DNA from: Acidimicrobiia bacterium
GTDB taxonomy: Bacteria; Actinomycetota; Acidimicrobiia; Acidimicrobiales; AC-14
Length of the DNA stretch: 42,767 bases
NCBI GenBank assembly: GCA_023265045.1
Contig: JAHFUQ010000010.1
Span: 1 to 42,767 of the forward strand
Reading direction: 5' to 3'
The notes under the pieces are model-generated. The model was not told where the DNA came from. It worked only from the letters and a program-made list of their open reading frames with translations, and did no database searches. The translations under genes were made by a program, and so were the position numbers. How positions within the stretch are numbered: the stretch's first letter is position 1; every line of letters begins with the position of its first letter. This document shows, in pieces, positions 40,275-42,767 of the stretch.

Positions 40275-41519
40275 TCATCCCGGCTTGAGGCCGCTGACGG
40301 CCGACTGGAGCGCGTCGGGCGTGAGGGTGGCCGTGACCTTCACGAACCAGTCCGCGCCCGGGTGGGCGGTGAGTATGTTGCCCGCGAGGCCCGGGACGAT
40401 CGTGGCCTCCCCGAGGGCGCCCGCGGCCACATCCGTGCCCGGCAGGACCGGCGCCTCTGGTTCGGTCGCCTTGGGGCCCTGCTCAATGAGCAGGAGGTCC
40501 TTGCCGTTGGCGAACACGTCCAGGTAGCGGGGCCGGGGCGTTCCGTCCTGGTCGGGAACGGTGAGCACGAACCGCCCTTGGATCACGAAGCCCGTCGGCG
40601 GCGACGGGAAGCGGAACAGCTGGGCCGGAAGCGGCGTCGAGGGATCGATCCGCCCCAGGTCGACCCCGCCCGCGTCCAGGCCCTTGGGTTCGCCCTCGAT
40701 CGTGAACGTGCCGGCCGCGAGGTCCGGATGCTCGTCCAGCTCGACTGCAGTGACCCTCGTGCTGAGCTTGCCGGCGCTGACGGACAGCTCCTCGAGCAGG
40801 AGCCCCGAGGCGTCGACGCACGAGTCGGAGTAGCTGTCCTTGGCGGCCTTGCTCACGCTCAACGACTCCAGGGCCAGCCCGGTGCGGTACACCTGGCACG
40901 GGCGGCCCAGGGCCGTGCGCCGTTCCCGTGGCTCCAAAAACCCGCCGGCGACCAGGTCGTCGAGCGCGGCATCGAGGCGCATGTCGCCGACCGCCGGGGC
41001 GGGCGCGTCGGACGTCACCTGGACGGCGTCGGCCTTGGAGTAGTCGCCGCGCAGCCCGAGCATGCTGCGGATGTCGAGCTGGAGGGCGCCGCCAGGGGGC
41101 GGCCCGACGCGCTCGACGATCCGGCCGTCGAACGGCCTGCGGATCGTCACGTCCTCGGTGGTGACCGCCGGCTTCGAGCCCGCTGACTTGCCGGTCGGGT
41201 ACGACTCAATCTTGTAGCGGATGCGGTACGCCGCCGGCGCCGAGGTGATGGCCAACGGCCCCGCCTTCCTCTCGACCAGCTTGGCCACCAGCTGGGGCGG
41301 GGGCGGCGGGGCGGTCGCCCGCTTCCACACAAGGAAGCCGACGGGCCCGGCGACGGCGAGGACGCAGCCGAGCACGGCCAGCCACCGCTGCCGGCGTTTG
41401 CGCCGGACGGCCCGCCGTTCCGACTCCTCGTGGGCGCGCTGGAGCTCGAGCCGGCGGTGGATGGCCGCCCGCTGGCGCTCGGACTTCGATGTCGTCTGTC
41501 GATGCCGTGATTGAGGCAC
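40275..41519 (-). CDS. Membrane-anchored extracytoplasmic protein, unknown function
   Basis: 414 residues. A highly charged, helical N-terminus (about residues 10-45, Arg/Glu-rich) precedes one membrane helix (WLAVLGCVLAVAGPVGFLVW) and a Pro run, then a ~340-residue outer domain rich in beta-strand-like segments (AYRIRYKIESY, RYLDVFANGKDLLLIEQG, WFVKVTATL). Two cysteines (RPCQVYR, SDSCVDA) could bridge. I recognise no family. Codon use is typical of the window. Divergent from the GalE-like gene, and may belong to the envelope part of the locus. Confidence 0.72.
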   Translation of the reverse strand: MPQSRHRQTTSKSERQRAAIHRRLELQRAHEESERRAVRRKRRQRWLAVLGCVLAVAGPVGFLVWKRATAPPPPPQLVAKLVERKAGPLAITSAPAAYRIRYKIESYPTGKSAGSKPAVTTEDVTIRRPFDGRIVERVGPPPGGALQLDIRSMLGLRGDYSKADAVQVTSDAPAPAVGDMRLDAALDDLVAGGFLEPRERRTALGRPCQVYRTGLALESLSVSKAAKDSYSDSCVDASGLLLEELSVSAGKLSTRVTAVELDEHPDLAAGTFTIEGEPKGLDAGGVDLGRIDPSTPLPAQLFRFPSPPTGFVIQGRFVLTVPDQDGTPRPRYLDVFANGKDLLLIEQGPKATEPEAPVLPGTDVAAGALGEATIVPGLAGNILTAHPGADWFVKVTATLTPDALQSAVSGLKPG

Positions 41520-41588
41520 AGCCGTGTGATCCTTTCGGGAGCGCCTGGGAATTCACTGTGAACGGGTCGCCACCACCCCGCCTCCCAC

Positions 41589-41594
41589 TAGTTT
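41589..41594 (+). promoter_or_regulatory. Candidate -10 (TAGTTT), leaderless
   Basis: TAGTTT ends 8 nt before GTG 41603 of the GalE-like gene, with no Shine-Dalgarno between. Confidence 0.4.
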
Positions 41595-41602
41595 CGAGCG
41601 TT

Positions 41603-42535
41603 GTGAGGGTCCTCGTCACCGGCGGCGCCGGGTTCATCGGTTCGTCCGTCGCCCGCGCGCTCCTAGCCAGGGGCGAACAGGTGCGGATTCTGGACGACCT
41701 GTCGACCGGTTTCGCCGAGAACGTCCCCGACGCGGCCGAGCTGGTCAAGGGCGACGTGGCCGACGTCGACGTCGTGCGGCGGGCCGTCGAAGGGGTCGAC
41801 GCGGTCATCCACCACGCCGCCCACCGCGCCGTCCAGAAGTCCGTCGACGACCCCATCGCCACCGACCGGGCCAACACCCACGGCACCCTGGTCCTGCTCA
41901 AGACCGCCTTCGACGCCGGGGCCCGGCGGCTCGTCTACGCCTCGTCGAGCAGCGTGTACGGGGGCGCCGCGCCCCTGCCGACGGCGGAGACGGCGCCCGT
42001 GCTGCCCCGCTCGCCCTACGCGGTGTCGAAGCTGGCGGGCGAGCAGTACTGCCGGGTGTTCGCCGAGCTGTACGGGCTCGAGACCGTCTCGCTTCGGTAC
42101 TTCAACGTCTACGGCCCGAGGCAACGGCCGGACTCGGCGTACGCCGCCGTCGTCCCCCTGTTCATCGACGCGGTGCAGAACGGCATGCCCCCGACGGTGC
42201 ACGGCGACGGCCTGCAGTCGCGCTCGTTCACCTTCATCGACGACGTCGTCGCCGCCAACCTGGCGGCGCTCGACGCCGGCCCGGACCCGTGCCGCGGCCA
42301 GGCCTACAACATCGCCGGGACCTCCACGGCCACCGTGCTCGACCTGCTGCACTGCATCGCCGGGCTGCTGGGCGCCGAGCCCGAGCCCGTCCATGCGCCC
42401 GCGCGTGCCGGCGACGTCCGCCAGAGCTGGGGGGACATCTCGGCCGCCGCCGCCGCCTTCGGCTACCGCCCGACCATTGAGCTGGAGGACGGCCTCAGCC
42501 GCACGATCGCCTGGTTCGCGGGCCGCGACCGGTGA
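41603..42535 (+). CDS. galE: NAD-dependent epimerase, UDP-glucose 4-epimerase-like
   Basis: 310-residue extended SDR. VRVLVTGGAGFIGSSVARAL at the start, HHAAHRAVQKSVDDP, YASSSSVYG, catalytic SPYAVSKLAGEQY (YxxxK), YFNVYGPRQRPDSAYAAV and SRSFTFIDDVV are as in the short GalE/WbpP group (UDP-Glc/Gal or UDP-GlcNAc/GalNAc). Specificity is not readable. GTG 41603 gives the standard N-terminus; the open frame up to 41489 overlaps the divergent gene. Its stop codon lies inside the first copy of the 77-bp repeat. Confidence 0.9.
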   Translation: MRVLVTGGAGFIGSSVARALLARGEQVRILDDLSTGFAENVPDAAELVKGDVADVDVVRRAVEGVDAVIHHAAHRAVQKSVDDPIATDRANTHGTLVLLKTAFDAGARRLVYASSSSVYGGAAPLPTAETAPVLPRSPYAVSKLAGEQYCRVFAELYGLETVSLRYFNVYGPRQRPDSAYAAVVPLFIDAVQNGMPPTVHGDGLQSRSFTFIDDVVAANLAALDAGPDPCRGQAYNIAGTSTATVLDLLHCIAGLLGAEPEPVHAPARAGDVRQSWGDISAAAAAFGYRPTIELEDGLSRTIAWFAGRDR

Positions 42536-42767
42536 GCGAGCCGAAGGCGAGCGAGCCAATGACACAGCAGCCCCGCTCAGCGGGGCGGCCGCCGGAGGCG
42601 GCGACCCGGTGAGCGAGCCGAAGGCGAGCGAGCCAATGACACAGCAGCCCCGCTCAGCGGGGCGGCCGCCGGAGGCGGCGACCCGGTGAGCGAGCCGAAG
42701 GCGAGCGAGCCAATGACACAGCAGCCCCGCTCAGCGGGGCGGCCGCCGGAGGCGGCGACCCGGTGAG
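42531..42767. repeat. 77-bp perfect tandem repeat array, running off the window end
   Basis: Copies begin at 42531, 42608 and 42685, and a fourth is cut at 42762. The three full copies are identical except possibly at the left boundary. Each holds a GAGCGAGCC-type direct repeat, the hairpin CCCCGC-TCA-GCGGGG, the hairpin GCCGCC-GGA-GGCGGC, and an ATG-to-TGA frame of 17 codons (MTQQPRSAGRPPEAATR) whose stop is in the next copy. 77 is not a multiple of 3, so no single frame runs through the array. No CRISPR-type spacers are present. Confidence 0.93.

Noticed and set aside
42531-42767. CRISPR array
   Set aside because: The repeats are head-to-tail without unique spacers, the unit is 77 bp, and no cas genes are near.
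1-42767. Integrated mobile element or prophage
   Set aside because: No integrase, transposase, phage structural gene, att-type direct repeat or tRNA target was seen, and GC and codon use are even across the window.

Overview
This window is a GC-rich, high-GC3 actinobacterial chromosome segment. Class Acidimicrobiia is my best guess from base composition, the PTP-RpiB-GlyA-WecA gene order, a DUF4012 protein and a neocarzinostatin-like domain; this is inference, because no rRNA or other taxonomic marker is present. Almost the whole window is a surface-glycan (capsule/exopolysaccharide or wall-linked polysaccharide) locus of the Wzx/Wzy type, attached to a small housekeeping operon. About 36 protein genes fill it, and no stretch over 300 bases lacks a gene.

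Layout. 206-3747 (-): LMW protein-tyrosine phosphatase, rpiB, glyA and a WecA-type phosphoglycosyltransferase. 3820-5097 (+): UDP-HexNAc 6-dehydrogenase. 5173-7481 (-): a membrane-anchored Asp-box (BNR) exoprotein and a small anchored partner. 7610-10436: a lipoprotein, a large DUF4012 protein and a small membrane protein whose ribosome-binding site lies in a hairpin. 10613-12241 (-): Wzz/BY-kinase chain-length regulator. 12322-20868: methyltransferases, three GT4 glycosyltransferases, FkbM methyltransferase, Wzy-like polymerase and Wzx-like flippase. 20967-25897 (-): rfbF, rfbG, a GT2, a TylC3-type C-methyltransferase and an SDR, a probable CDP-branched-deoxyhexose cassette. 25933-30439: asparagine-synthase homologue, methyltransferase and a fused dehydrogenase/Gfo-Idh-MocA oxidoreductase. 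30542-32410 (+): secreted protein with a neocarzinostatin-like domain and five 96-residue repeats. 32388-37196 (-): a second lipid-carrier transferase (WbpL-like), WbuB-like GT4, SDR and heparinase II/III-like protein. 37304-42535: wecB, a FlaA1/WbpM-like dehydratase, an unknown anchored protein and a GalE-like epimerase. 42531 to the end: a perfect 77-bp tandem repeat that runs off the window.

How the genes work together (inference). A lipid-linked sugar is started by one of the two polyprenyl-phosphate sugar-1-phosphate transferases and extended by five glycosyltransferases. Nucleotide sugars come from RfbF/RfbG/C-methyltransferase, WecB, the 6-dehydrogenase, the FlaA1-like dehydratase and GalE. 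Methyl and amide groups are added by several methyltransferases and the AsnB homologue. The unit is flipped by Wzx, polymerised by Wzy, and its length set by the Wzz/BY-kinase, which the LMW phosphatase probably opposes.

Expression signals are unusually readable. Genes inside operons are joined by ATGA, GTGA, TAGTG or TGATG junctions. Many first genes carry a TAnnnT hexamer only 5-9 nt before the start codon and no Shine-Dalgarno, as expected for leaderless mRNAs, whereas several exported proteins have a leader with a Shine-Dalgarno. The strongest candidates for something undescribed are the terminal 77-bp array with its repeated 17-codon ORF, the neocarzinostatin-like/repeat exoprotein, the hairpin-masked small membrane protein next to DUF4012, and the CDP-sugar cassette with its orphan 26-codon ORF.
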